Source of the DNA: Neostapfia colusana
Lineage: Eukaryota > Streptophyta > Magnoliopsida > Poales > Poaceae
DNA: 64,000 nt
Reading direction: 5' to 3'
Assembly: GCA_030760725.1 (NCBI GenBank)
Contig: JASWHV010000003.1
Coordinates: 63,321,264 to 63,385,263, forward strand
Position numbers and translations under genes: made by a program
The notes under the pieces: model-generated
Told to the model about the DNA's origin: nothing
The model's database searches: none
Seen by the model: the letters and a program-made list of their open reading frames with translations, nothing else
Part shown: positions 34,780 to 46,109 of the stretch, in pieces
How positions within the stretch are numbered: the stretch's first letter is position 1
How the letters are laid out: each line of letters begins with the position of its first letter

Positions 34780-35710
34780 TACCAATTTTCTCTATAATCT
34801 TGAATAGCCCAAAAAACATGAATGCCAATTTTGGAAATGGTCTGTTGACAACCGAGCTTTGAGCGTATGGCTGAAGCTTTAGGAGTATCATGTCACCAAC
34901 TGCAAATTGACGTTCACTGTGCTTACAATCTGCATAGAACTTCATACGAGATTGAGCCTTAGCCAAGTTTTCCCTCAGAGCTTCAATGAATAACTGCCTT
35001 TCTTTCAGTGAGTTCACCACCTCTGAATGTTCAGAATTATGCAATTGAGGTAGCAAGCCCGGGGAGGGATCAGTAACATACAAGGCTTTGAAAGGAGAGC
35101 ATTGAATGGCAGAGTGATAAGCAGAGTTATACCAGAGTTCAGCAAGAGAAAGCCACTTAACCCATTTCTGTGGAGAATCGTTAACAACACACCTTAGATA
35201 CATCTCAAGGCATTGGTTAAATCTCTCAGTTTGGCCATCAGATTGTGAGTGATAAGCTGAGCTAAATTGCAACTTTGTGTCCATCAGCTTGAACAATCCT
35301 TGCCAAAAGGAGCTTGTGAATATTTTGTCTCCATCAGAAATTATAGTACAAGGTATGCCATATAATTTCACTATGTTGTGGAAGAATGACTGAGCAACTT
35401 GTTGAGCACAAAAGGGGTGTTTCAGTGGGATAAAATGGGCGTATCTTATAAGTCTATAAACCACTACCAGAATGACAGAATATCCCTCAGATTTTGGTAA
35501 ACCCTCAATAAATTCCATAGATAAATCTTTCCAAGAAGATTCAGGAATAGGTAGAGGCTGTAACATACCAGGAGGCTTGATATGCTCATGTTTAGCTTGT
35601 TGGCATATTTGACATTGCTTGACAAAGTTTTCTACATCTTGCTTCATACCAGTCCAGTGAAAAATATTTTTGATTTTCTGATATGTCGCTTGAATTCCTG
35701 AGTGTCCTCT
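34757..35710 (-). pseudogene. Gypsy-A integrase
   Basis: It starts with the zinc-binding region CQICQQAKHEH, then WKDLSMEFIEGLP, the core catalytic regions (ISDGDKIFTSSFWQGL and HSQSDGQTERFNQCLE with the glutamate) and a C-terminal arm ending KLELVPES at the insertion point. The DDE aspartates appear as SMEFIEG and SDGDKIF. A stop and frame change at about 35700 separates it from RNase H. Confidence 0.88.
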
Positions 35711-36813
35711 TCATGCTGAACTATGGAAAGCATTGAGCAATTCAGTTTGTAAGGCAGAATTGTTGGATAAGGCATCAGCCACCTTGTTTGCTTTGCCTTC
35801 TTTGTATTGAAATTTAAACTGTAATCCAGCTAACTTTGACATTGCCTTCTTTTGGAGATCAGTAGATAGAGATTGGTCTTGGAGATGACACAAACTCTTA
35901 TGACCAGTTCTTATAATGAATGGGCCTCTATGTAAGTAACTTCTCCATTTATCTATAGCCATCATGACAGCCAAAAATTCCTTTCCATATGTAGATAATC
36001 TTTGGTTATTGACACTTAAGGCCTTGCTAAAATAAGCAATTGGATGACCATTTTGGGAGAGGATTGCACCAATACCTAAGTCACAATCATCTGTCTCAAC
36101 TTCAAATTGTTTTGAAAAATCAGGGAAGGCTAACACAGGTGTGTTGCTCATAGCAAATTTAAGCTTGTCAAAAGCCTGTTGAGCAGCATCTGACCAACTG
36201 AGTTGTTTACGCTGTAATATACTTGTAAGAGGTTTAGCTAAAATACCATAATCTTTCACAAATTTTCTGTAATATCCTGTGAGTCCAAGAAAGCCTCTGA
36301 ATTCACTCAAAGTTTTAGGAACAGGCCGATTTATCATAACTTCAGTTTTTTAGGGGTCTGTAGCAATTCCTTTGTCAGAAATAATGTGCCAAGATAAGAA
36401 AGGATTTGCTGGGCAAAGGAGCACTTACTAAACTTGATAAATAATTGATGGTCAGATAATGTCTGAAACACCAGTTTTAGGTGCTGAACATGCTCCTCCA
36501 GAGACTTACTATATACCAATATGTCATCCATAAAGACAAGAACAAATTTCCTCATATAATTTGCAAAAACAGAATTCATAAGACATTGAAAGGGAGCAGG
36601 GGCATTAGTGAGACCAAAGGGCATAACTCTGAATTGGAAGTGACCATGATTAATTTTAAAGGCAGTTTTAATCTCATCTGAAGGTACCAATCTAATCTGA
36701 TGAAATTCAGCTCTAAGATCAATTGTTGAAAAATATTTTTCTCCAGCAATTTCATCAAGGAATTCATCAATAACAGGCATTGGAAATTTGTTCTTGACAG
36801 TGATCGAATTCAA
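35711..36813 (-). pseudogene. Gypsy-A reverse transcriptase and RNase H
   Basis: The reverse transcriptase part (36334-36813) has FPMPVIDEFLDEIAG, YFSTIDLRAEFHQI, FRVMPFGLTNAPAPFQ and VFMDDILVYS (catalytic DD), then CSFAQQILSYLG. After a one-base frame change near 36340, the connection and RNase H parts follow: SEFRGFLGLTGYYRKFV, ETDDCDLGIGAILSQ, RLSTYGKEFLAVMMAI. The RNase H second aspartate region and DALSN are present. It is the standard Gypsy arrangement. Confidence 0.9.
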
Positions 36814-37553
36814 TTTCCTGTAATCTACACAAAATCTCCAAGTGCCATCTTTTTTTTACTAACAAAACAGGAGAAGCAAAAGGGCTTATTGTTGGTATGA
36901 TAATGCCAGATTTAAGCATTTCAGTGACTTGTTTCTCAATTTCATCTTTTTGCTCAGGTGAATATCTATAAGGTTTACAATTAACAGGAGCAGTATTAGG
37001 TAAAAGAGCAATGGAGTGATCATATACCCTTTGAGGAGGCAAACCAGTTGGCTCTTTAAAAATTTCTCCAAACTGAAGAATGTGCTCTTTCACTTGCCAT
37101 GGGATATTGGATGCCTTGATGATATCATCAGTAGGGTGTTGTTTTGAGATATGTTCCAACAACACAACTGCCCATAGATCATTTCCCTTGTTGCATTTCA
37201 TAACCTGTTCAATAGAGATTTCAGCTAATGTAGTGACAGGTTGCTGCAAAATACCCTGCAATGTGACTGGAGATCCCTTATAATCAAATGTAAGAGACTT
37301 TTTAACCCAGTTGCAGGTCATGGGGCTGTTTTTTTCCAGCCAATCCATGCCTAACACCAAATCATATGCTCCCATATCAATAATTTTGACATGACATCTG
37401 AATGTGTGACACTGCAAATACCATTTAAAGTTTCTAATTTCGGAGGTGCAGTCAATAATATTCCTGTTTGCTACCTTGACTTGTAATGGTGAAGTGTGAG
37501 AAATAGAGAATGATAGCTTAGAAGCAACTGCAGAGCTCAGAAAAGTATCAGGA
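36767..37553 (-). pseudogene. Gypsy-A protease C-terminal part and start of reverse transcriptase
   Basis: The translation reads TFLSSAVASKLS right at the Gypsy-B boundary, then YDLVLGMDWLEKNSP (retropepsin-like fold), a linker, and EPTGLPPQRVYDHSIAL, PYRYSPEQKDEIEKQV and ASPVLLVKK of the reverse transcriptase N terminus. A frame break follows KK near 36855. The protease active-site triplet lies on the other side of Gypsy-B, at about 42750. Confidence 0.85.
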
Positions 37554-37961
37554 TGTCAAGGGCAGTAACCCCGAGGGTAGGAGGACCTCGGCTACGTAGG
37601 TTGTAGCCGCTATCCGTGATGGCTGGCCGGGTTACTCCCTGGCCGCCGTCCTTCGTCGGTGGGTTATTCCCCCTGCCGCCGGCTTAGGTAGAAGAAGAGA
37701 GAGGATTAGATAGTTATATCTTTGTTGTTGCCAAGTGTTTGATTACATGCCTATCTATAGCCTCCGGCTCAACCAAAAGGAGTAACAAACTCCACTAATT
37801 ATTGATTACCAAAAATAGCTAAAAATATCTCCTACTTTCCCTCCTAGCCACTGTTGGAGGTCGTGCCCTGCGTGCTTGCCGCGCGTGCAGCAACGCGTTC
37901 GTTGGCTCGGCGCATGTCACGGACCCTATGGCGCCTGATGTATACTTGTTTGAACATGACA
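37554..37961 (-). repeat. 3' LTR of Gypsy-B (408 bp)
   Basis: Minus-strand start TGTCATGTTCAAACAAG at 37961, end CTTGACA at 37554. It closely matches the right LTR. Its first about 118 bp also encode the tail of pol. Confidence 0.93.
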
Positions 37962-38764
37962 TCTCCCTCCCCGTCGAGGGCCAGCTCGTCCTCGAGCTGG
38001 AATTGGGGAAACTTGGCGTGGAAAGGCGCGACGTCTTCCCAGGTCGCTGATGCTGCCGACGTGCCCTTCCACTGGATGAGCACCTGATGTACGCCGCGAG
38101 CCAGTCGGTACCGCACCGCGCGTTAAGGTTCTGGGCTAATGGCGCCATGATGCATGAGTGGCAATGGTGGGGGCGCTGTTGGTGGCGACCCCTGGAACTT
38201 CTTGAGTAGTCCCACATGGAACACATTGTGGATGCGGGCGCGGGGCGGAAGCTCCAGCCGGACGGCGACCTCGTTGATGAGTTCGATGACGCGGTACGGC
38301 CCGACGAAGCGCGGCTTCAGTTTGCCGCCCACCGCCTGAGGAAGAGATGACGCCGCGCGCTGACGTAGTCGAAGCAGCGCCCAATCACCGACCTGATAGG
38401 TGACCGCGCGGTGCGTACGGTCGTAGTGGCGCTTCTGGTACTCCTGTGCCTACTCCAGGCGGTGACGGATGTCGGCCAGGAACTCCGCGCGCTCCTCCAT
38501 GCTCTTGGCGACGGCCGGCACCCTGGTTTCCCCGGGTTCATAGGACCGGATGGAGGGAGGATCACGCCCATAGACCACGTGGAAGGGGGTGTCCCGCAGG
38601 GACGTCTGGTACGCCGTGTTGAAGAGGAACTCCGTCCAGGGGAGCCACCGGAGCCACTCGCGCGGCCTGTCTCCCGTCAAGCACCGCAGGTACTCGGAAT
38701 GCCCGTCAGACTGGGGGTGAAACGCCGTGGTCATCTGTAGCTTGGTCCCCACCAGCCGCATCAA
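37844..38764 (-). pseudogene. Gypsy-B integrase C-terminal half with chromodomain, running into the LTR
   Basis: The segment 38450-38764 has TAFHPQSDGHSEYL (DDE glutamate region), WLRWLPWTEFLFNTAYQ and VVYGRDPPSI. After frame changes come KLKPRFVGPYRV and HNVFHVGLLKKF. The chromodomain-like segment at about 38100-37980 reads HQVLIQWKGTSAASATWEDV, then FPQFQLEDEL. The frame ends at 37844, inside the 3' LTR. A chromodomain can steer integration toward particular chromatin. Confidence 0.85.
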
Positions 38765-38770
38765 CTCCTG

Positions 38771-40648
38771 CTAGAACGTTGACGTGAACACCGTGTCCCG
38801 GTCGGAGACCATGGACTGTGGAACCCCGTGGAGACGGACAATGTCGTTGAAGAAGGCCTGAGCGACGGATTCAGCAGAGTACGGGTGTGCCAGTGGGATG
38901 AAATGGCAGTACTCGCTGAACCGATCCACCACAGTGAGGATCACTGACTTGCCGCGGACCCGTGGTAGCGCCTCCACAAAGTCTAGCGCGACATCAGTCC
39001 ACACGCCCTGGGGCGTCGGCAGCGGAAGAAGGAGACCCGCCGGGTGCAGGTGCTCGGACTTGTAGCGTTGGCAGACTTCACATGTACGCACGCGTTCCTG
39101 CACAACTTGCTTCATGTTATGAAAATGGAAATCACAGCGCAGCCTGTGGAGCGTCCGCTGTACGCCTTCGTGTCTGTCCTCATGGATGGCTCCTACGATC
39201 TCTTGGAGCAGCGGGGAGTCGGCCGGGATGTACAGCCGCCCGGAAAATTGCACCAGGCCGTCCACCAGCGCCCAAGGAGCCAGTCGGGTGCCCGCTGTGA
39301 TCTCACCCCGAAGCGCGACAAGGGCTGGGTGGTCCAGCTGGGTCTGCCGGAGCTTGTCGATGAAGTCGAAACGCGGAGCAGAGAGGGCAAGGAGCTCTCC
39401 CTCCACGGTGTCGCGCCGGGACAGCGCGTCAGCGACGGCGTTCATCGCGCCCGGCTTGTACTCAACGTAGAAGTCGAAGCCCAGCAGCTTGCCAACCCAG
39501 TGGTGCTGTGGAATGGTGGCCAAGCGCTGGTCCAGCAGATACTTCAAGCTGTAGTGATCCGTCTTGACGGTGAAGCGGCGCCCCCAGAGGTATGGCCGCC
39601 AGTGGCGCACCGCCTGGACCAAGCCAATGAGCTCACGCTCGTAGGCTGCCAGGGCGTGATGTCGAGGCGCCACCGCCCGACTGAAGAAGGCGATCGGATG
39701 CCCCTCCTGGATGAGGACAGCACCAAACCCATGGGACGACGCGTCGCACTCGACGACAAAGGGCTTGTTGAAATCCGGCATAGCGAGCACCGGCGCCGAG
39801 GTGACCGCCTCCTTGAGGGCGAGGAAGGTCGAGGCAGCCTCAGGACCCCACGCGAAGCCCTCCTTCTTGAGCAGCGCGGTGAATGGCGCAGCGATGGAGC
39901 CGTAGTTGTGGATGAACTTGCGGTAGTATCCCGCGAGCCCGAGGAAACCGCGCACCGCCCGCGCCGAGCGGGGTCCCGGCCAGTCGTGAATGGCCTGCAC
40001 CTTGGCGGAGTCCATGGCCACCCCTGCCTCCGAGATCGTGTGGCCGAGGTAGGCGACTGAGGAGACCCCGAACGCACACTTGGAGCGCTTGACGAAGAGG
40101 GTGTGCCGACGAAGCTCGCTAAGGACAGCTCGAAGGTGCCGCAGGTGGTCGGCCCATGACTTGCTGTAGATCAAGATGTCGTCAAAGAAAACAAGTACAA
40201 ACCGGCGAAGGAACGGGCGCAAGACGTCATTCATGAGCGCCTGAAATGTGGCCGGGGCGTTGCAGAGTCCGAACGGCATCACCAGGAATTCATAGAGGCC
40301 GTCGTGTGTACGGAACGCCGTCTTGTGAACATCCTCCGGCCTCATGCGCACTTGGTGGTACCCCGAGCGCAAGTCCAGTTTGGTGAAGTATTTGGTGCCA
40401 TGGAGCTCATCCAAGAGCTCGTCGACGACGGGGATCGGGAACGAGTCCTTGACCGTCACCGCGTTGAGGGCGCGGTAGTCGACGCAGAAACGCCACGAGC
40501 CGTCCGGCTCCTTGACGAGAAGGACCGGCGAGGAAAATGCGGAGTCGCTGCGCCGGATGATGCCGTTCACGAGCATGTTCTCGCACTGCTTCTCCAGCTC
40601 CGTCTTGTGGGCGGCCGGATATCTGTAGGGCCGCACTGCCACCGGCAC
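38771..40648 (-). pseudogene. Gypsy-B reverse transcriptase, RNase H and integrase N-terminal half (625 aa)
   Basis: One long GC-rich frame. The reverse transcriptase has SSPVLLVKEPDGSWRFCVDY, YFTKLDLRSGYHQVRM and VFFDDILIYSKSW (catalytic aspartates). RNase H has VECDASSHGFGAVLIQ and AYERELIGLV. The integrase zinc-binding region is CEVCQRYKSEHLHP, followed by WTDVALDFVEALP and SDRDTVFTSTF. It ends with TAG at 38771-38773 just before QELM, where the family has tryptophan (TGG to TAG). Its start at 40648 is a frame change away from gag and not a true start. Confidence 0.93.
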
Positions 40649-40659
40649 GGTGTTCGGCC

Positions 40660-42015
40660 TCAGGATGATGCGTGCGCCCGGCCACGCGCAGGCGGCAGGC
40701 CCGTCGGCTCAGCGAACACGTCGGCGAAGGATGCAAGCAGCTCGTCGAGGAGGGGTTCCATCACCGAGGCAGAGTGGATGCGTGGCGGTGTCGGCGACGC
40801 GACGCTGCGCCAGCAGACCTGCTGGTCCTCCACCGTGAACTCCATGGTCCCGGCGGCCATGTTCCAGATAATCTTACCCAAGGTAGCCAGCCATTGAGTG
40901 CCAAGCACCAGGTCATAGCTGGCCAGCGGCATGATGTACAAGTCGACCACGAACGGCCGGTTGTCGATGACGACGGGCGCCTGGCGCAGAATGCCTAGGC
41001 AGGCGATCCGTTCGCCATTGGCCACGGTCGCCGTTAGTCGAGGCCGAGGCGCGACGGGCAGGCTGGCCCGCTGTGCTGCCGCCTCGCCGATGAAGCAGTG
41101 GGTGGAGCACGTGTCGATGAGGGCGATCAACGTGGCCGCGCCCACCTGTACCTCGAGTTGGAGAGTACCGCACACTGGAATGCCGGCGACGGCGTGGAGG
41201 GAATAGACGGGTGCCTCCTCAGTGGGCTCGTCCTTGGCCAGCTCGACGCCGGCGATGTAGAAGATGCGGCGGCAGACTCTGTTGTGGCCGCGTGAGTATG
41301 GCTCGTTGCAGTTATAGCAGAGGCTGAGGCGGCGCCGTTCCACCTGCTCTTCCGTCGAGATGCGCTTGCTCCCGCCACGTGGTGGTGGTGGCGCCGGCAG
41401 TGCCAGGGGCAGCGCCTGGGGTGCGGGCAGCGTCTGAACCGCAGGCGCCGGTTGAGCGGTTGTTGGGAGGGCCGCCAGGACGCCTGGACGCGGCGCGATC
41501 GGTGGTCTGAGCGCGTGCGGCGCAGCCCTACCGTGGGCGGAGTTGAGACGGTCCAGCTCGACCAGTTCCAACGCCTGTGCCAGGCTCATGGCCGCCGCGA
41601 GGGACTCCGGCCCGTGGATGCGCACCTGGTGGCTGAGCGGTGGCAGCAACCCGCCGGTGTAGAGTTGCACCCTTTGGCCTTCCTGGAGCCGGCCAGCACG
41701 AGGAAGAAGCGCCTGGAAGCGGTTGGAGTATTCCTCGACCGTCCCCGTGCGGCGGCACTCGGTGAGCTCGAACAGGGGGGCGGATCGCAGTGCCGGACCA
41801 AAACGCAGGTTCAGAAGTTCTTTGAAACGCCCCCATGGCGGCATGCCCTCGTCCTCCTGGAGCTGGACGAACCAGAGTTGAGCCACATCCTCCAGGTTGT
41901 ACGACGCCATCCACACCTTCTCCTCCGGCATGGTGCGCTGCTGGCGGAAATACGATTCACACCGATTGATGAAAATCAGTGGGTCGGACTTGCCGTCGTA
42001 GGGCGGAAAGTCCAT
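40660..42015 (-). pseudogene. Gypsy-B gag and protease (451 aa)
   Basis: The gag core has WMASYNLEDVAQLWF and TGTVEEYSNRFQALL (Retrotrans_gag). A proline/alanine-rich linker and a CCHC-like knuckle CYNCNEPYSRGHNRVC follow. The protease has LIALIDTCSTHCFI, where the usual DSG or DTG triplet reads DTC, then YDLVLGTQWL. It ends near 40660, where the frame changes into pol. Another about 180 residues may precede this ATG up to the primer-binding site (for example MADVMKMLKSL at 42165). Confidence 0.9.
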
Positions 42016-42328
42016 CTTCTGGAACCACGGGGGCGATCCGTGTGGTGTTGGCCGTCGTGGTTGGTGCTGGAGTCGGTCGACGAGCCGACCTTCTCCTTCA
42101 TGCCCGCCATGTCGGTCTGCATCTTCGGCATCTCGGTGGTCAGGGACTTGAGCATCTTCATCACATCGGCCATGGTGGGTTGATCGTCATCGCCCATGAC
42201 TGACGGTGCGGACGTTGCCGTGGACGTCGAGGGAGGAGATGGAGGCGGCGGCTGGGATGGTGGTGAGTCTGCGGTGGAAGATTGGGTGGAGGTGGTGGAA
42301 GAGGATCGACGAGACTGAGATACCAGGT

Positions 42329-42738
42329 TGTCAAGGGCAGTAATCCCGAGGGTAGGAGGACCTCGGCTACGTAGGTCGTAGCCGCTATCCGTGATGGCTG
42401 GCCGGGTTATACTCCCTGGCCGCCGTCCTTCGTCGGTGGGTTATTCCCCCTACCGCCGGCTTAGGTAGAAGAAGAGAGAGGATTAGATGGTAATATCTTT
42501 GTTGTTGCTAAGTGTTTGATTACATGCCTATCTATAGCCTCCGGCTCAACCAAAAGGAGTAACAAACTCCACTAATTATTGATTACCAAAAATAGCTAAA
42601 AATATCTCCTACTTTCCCTCCTAGCCACTGTTGGAGGTCGTGCCCTGCATGCTTGCCGCGCGTGCAGCAGCGCGTTCGTTGGCTCGGCGCACGTCACGGG
42701 CCCTATGGCGCCTGGTGTATACTTGTTTGAACATGACA
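42329..42738 (-). repeat. 5' LTR of Gypsy-B (410 bp)
   Basis: Boundaries mirror the left LTR. It contains the same TATA-like and GC-rich blocks, with few differences by eye (such as gttactccc against gttatactccc). Confidence 0.93.
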
Positions 42739-42743
42739 CATGA

Positions 42744-43832
42744 CTTCCAGAATTCACCATTTGATTCTGAACTAAAGCTCTGAGCTGAACTGTTCTTGTA
42801 CTTGCTTTACCAGAAATGGTATGTAGAGATAAAAAATGGTCAGATTCGGTATCAGAATGATGATTAGTGTGAATAGCTTCCAATATATCTTCAGAGAGAA
42901 ATCCAGCTCCATCCGAAGTCTCAGTCCATAGTGCATTAGAGTACCAGTTGTCTCAATAGTACATTTATGAGATGGAGTATATTTTTCACCACATTTATAA
43001 CAAAGCCCATTTAATCTTCTGAAATCTTTTAATTGCTTTGCCTTCCATATTTCACTTGTGGTGAAACATGGTTTGACTTCTTTGCTCGAAGGGCCTGCTC
43101 CTGATCTGAAATTTATCCTATGGTTGAATCTTTTCTGTTTGTGCAGTGACTGTTCATGCACAGAAGCCAGTGTGGCAGCTTTTTGGATACTGACTCAGGT
43201 AAATGCATTTCAACAACAGCCCTTAAATCATCTTTGAGACCGATTAAAAATTGAGAGACTAATATAGTCTCATCCAGCGAGGGGTCATAAAGTTTAATGT
43301 GATAAACCAGTTCACCAAAGGTTTTCCTATATTCTTCCACAGAGCCTAGTTGCTTTAAACTGAGCAACTCCATTGTTTTAAGCCGATGAATATCTATGTC
43401 AAACTCTTTAGTAACAGCACTAGTAAAATCTTCCCAAACATAGAATCCATACGTTTGCTTATAAGTTTGAAACCAATGTGCAGCTCTTTCAACCATGTGT
43501 AGAGAAGCAGCAGTAACACGAAAATTGGCAGGAATTTGGTAAAGTGCAAAATATGTTTCACACTTATCTAACCATATTTTTGCGTCATTGCCATCAAAAA
43601 CAGGAAAGTTCATCTTAGGCATCCACTGTTTCTTATGTTCTCCAGATTTATCCAGATCGACAGGAATTACACCAAAGCTGGACTGAATATTGTTGACTTG
43701 TACCTTAGGGTTATGCAGAAGAGGAGGGCGTCGAAGAGTAGCTGAGGGCGGCAAGGGTGTCTGCACTTGATGATCTGAAGTCCCGATAGAGTTTGAAGGT
43801 ACAGAACTAGGTGGAGCACCGATAAGACCATC
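42744..43832 (-). pseudogene. Gypsy-A gag (main part) and protease active-site segment
   Basis: The gag core at 43766-43113 has FPVFDGNDAKIWLDKCETYF, AAHWFQTYKQTYGF, GSVEEYRKTFGELVYH and FLIGLKDDLRAVVEMH. A frame change near 43150 is followed by the zinc knuckle GLCYKCGEKYTPSHKC (about 43010). The protease active-site segment reads NSGSH at about 42755-42744, right at the Gypsy-B insertion. The N terminus of gag lies beyond Copia-C (56891-57164). Confidence 0.88.
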
Positions 43833-43837
43833 ATCAG

Positions 43838-43953
43838 TATTAGAGTGGGAAAATAGATTCAGCTTTCATAATAGAGTGTCAAGGGTAGATATAGCCTTCA
43901 AGGCTAGATACATGTGCGAGGCCCAATACACACCACATACATACAGTCCAACA
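43838..43953 (-). repeat. 3' LTR of Copia-C (116 bp)
   Basis: Minus-strand start TGTTGGACTGTATG at 43953 and end ACTCTAATA at 43838. It matches the right LTR except for a short tandem duplication of acagtccaac in that copy. Confidence 0.88.
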
Positions 43954-43971
43954 CCCCCGCAGTCCCAACAT

Positions 43972-44630
43972 CTAGTCACGGCAGATGTTGAGACTGGACC
44001 GAAACTCGGAGAACAACGACGAAGGGAGACCCTTCGTGAAGATGTCGGCGAACTGCGACGTCGTCGGGACGTGGAGGACCCGGACCTCGCCACGGGCAAC
44101 CCGCTCACGAACAAAGTGAAGATCAATCTCCACATGCTTTGTATGCTGATGTTGGACTGGGTTGGTGGAGAAGTAGACGGCGCTGACGTTGTCGCAGTAG
44201 ACCAACGTGCTCCGGGCGACGGGGGAGTGGAGCTCCTGATGCAGCTGCTGGAGCTAGGAGGTCTCAACCACGCCGTTGGCTACGGCGTGGTACTCTGCCT
44301 CAGCGCTCGAGCGTGACACCACGGGCTGCCGCTTCGAGGACCAGGAGACGAGGTTGCCGCCTAGGAAGACGGCGTAGCCAGAGGTGGACCGACGGGTGTC
44401 CGGGCAGCCCACCCAGTCAGCGTCGGTGTAGACGACCAACTCATAAGCCGAGTCACCCTGAAGAAGGAGGCCGTAGTTGAGGGTGCCGCGCAAGTACTGA
44501 AGAATCCGCTTCACAACGGTGAGATGCGGCTCCCGCGGATCATGCACGTGGAGGCACATCTGCTGAACTGCGTAGGAGATGTCCGGCCTGGTCAAGGTGA
44601 GGTACTGAAGAGCACCTGCAAGACTCCTCT
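43972..44630 (-). pseudogene. Copia-C RNase H
   Basis: Reads RPDISYAVQQMCLHVHDPRE, LRGTLNYGLLL, the YTDADWVGCPDTRRSTSGY motif, SRSSAEAEYHAVAN and, after a frame break near 44250, YCDNVSAVYFSTNPVQH and ADIFTKGLP. These are the canonical landmarks of Copia RNase H up to the pol end. Confidence 0.9.
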
Positions 44631-44754
44631 AAATAGTGGGGTCGGCAACAGGAGCGCCGTCGGCGGAGGAGACCTTTGCCTGGGTGTCCACTGGAGTGGA
44701 GCACGGCTTGCAGTCAGCCATGCCCGCTAGCTGGAGGATGTCCAAGCAGTACTG

Positions 44755-45723
44755 TCATTGGTGAAGGAACATGCCGCCCGATCGGTGCTCGACCATCATG
44801 CCCAGGAAGTGGTGAAGCTGGCCCAAATCCTTCATTGTGAACTCCCGCTGCAAGGTGGAGATCGTGCGTTGAAGAAGAGCCGAATTGGACGCCGTGAGGA
44901 CAATGTCGTCGACATACAGCAGGAGGTACACACTGTCCCCCTCACGGCTGTAGACGAAGATCGAGGTGTCTGACTTGGCCTCGACGAAGTCGAGCAAGGC
45001 TAGGAAGGAGGCGAACTGGCAGTACCAAGCCCAGGGCACCTGCTTCTGGCCGTACAGGGACTTGTTCAGCCGGCAGACCATGTCTGGATGAGCTGAATCA
45101 ACGAACCCTGTCGGCTGACTGCATTACACCGTCTCCGTCAGCGTGCCGTGGAGGAAGGCGTTCTTGACGTCCAACTGGTGGACAGGCCAAGAACGCGAGA
45201 GAGCCAGCGATAGAACGGTCCGAACCATCGCCGGCTTCACCACCGGGTTGAAGGTCTCGTCGTAGTCTACACCAGGGCGCTGAGTGAAGCCCTGAAGAAC
45301 CCACCGAGCCTTGTACCTCTCTAGAGACCCATCCGCCTTCCGCTTATGCGTGAATATCCACTTGCCCATGACAACATTGCCACGACCAGGACGGGGGACC
45401 AAGTCCCAGGTCTGGTTGGCAAGCAGGGCCGCATACTCTTCTTCCATAGCCTGACGCCTGTTGGGATCGGCGAGGACGCTACTGACAGAAGAGGGGATAG
45501 GCGAGATGGGTGAAGAGGCAGGCGGTGGGGAGGTCGTCGAGGAGAGGACAACCCCAGAAAACCGCTCCACCGGGCAGAGAACCCCAGCCGCCCGTCTATC
45601 ACCATCGGGTGGACGTGACTGGGGTCCCGATGGAGCAGTGGGGGTGGTACACCAGAGACTCGGGGCAGGAAGAGGTCGGTGCACCAACCCGCGCTCGTCG
45701 CTGATAGACAAGAGCAGGGTCAA
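44755..45723 (-). pseudogene. Copia-C reverse transcriptase
   Basis: The segment 45124-45723 has MEEEYAALLANQTWDLVPRP, GKWIFTHKRKADGS, RYKARWVLQGFTQRPGVDYD and HQLDVKNAFLHGTL (first aspartate). After a frame break it continues at 44755-45081 with LNKSLYGQKQVPWAWY, LLYVDDIVLTAS (YVDD) and MKDLGQLHHFLGM. Codon use is GC-rich. Confidence 0.9.
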
Positions 45724-46109
45724 TGTACCGCGACGCCGAGGCCGCGCATGGCGCAGCAGTCAAAGTCGGGGACGTCTGAGCCGTGCGTGGCGCAGCGGGC
45801 GACATCGGTGGTGTCGGGGCCGCGCGGGGCGCTGCGGGTGGGTAACCTGCAGAGGGTAAAAAACAAGGTCGCTGGATATGAGCGGCCTCGGGGTCAGTAG
45901 AGAAGAGGGAATCCAACTCAGAGACAAAGTTAGAGGACGAAGTGGAAAAGGGAAAGGAAGACTCATCGAAGACGACGTGTCGAGAGACCAAGATACGACG
46001 AGTAGCAATGTCAAGGCACTGGTACCCCTTATGATCAGAGGAGTACCCGAGGAAGACACACCGAGTCGAGCGAGGCGCAAGCTTATGAGGAGATGTGGCG
46101 GAGAGGTTA
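45724..46109 (-). pseudogene. Copia-C integrase C-terminal arm, cut by Gypsy-D
   Basis: Reads APRSTRCVFLGYSSDHKGYQCLD and RRILVSRHVVFDESSFPF, the typical segment after the integrase core of Copia polyproteins, then a proline/alanine-rich linker. It begins at the Gypsy-D boundary; the preceding integrase core lies at 53624-54430. Confidence 0.85.

Larger units (their letters stand above)
37554..42738 (-). mobile_element. Gypsy chromovirus-type retrotransposon (Gypsy-B), nested in Gypsy-A
   Basis: A 5185-bp element with LTRs 37554-37961 and 42329-42738, starting TGTCAAGGGCAG and ending GAACATGACA in plus-strand view. The flanks cagga (37549-37553) and catga (42739-42743) agree at 4 of 5. The primer-binding site is at 42325-42311 and the polypurine tract at 37962-37974. 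It interrupts the protease gene of Gypsy-A: a gag-to-protease frame of Gypsy-A continues across it. Coding is GC-rich, unlike the AT-rich host element. A chromodomain at the end of pol places it among chromoviruses. Confidence 0.94.

Noticed and set aside
39044..40060. A 338-residue plus-strand open frame
   Set aside because: It is antisense to the Gypsy-B reverse transcriptase/RNase H frame, which has all catalytic motifs; long antisense frames are common in GC-rich coding sequence.
37554..42738. Short direct repeats considered as a CRISPR array or tandem satellite
   Set aside because: The repeats are LTRs of one retroelement; no regularly spaced repeats with unique spacers exist anywhere in the window.
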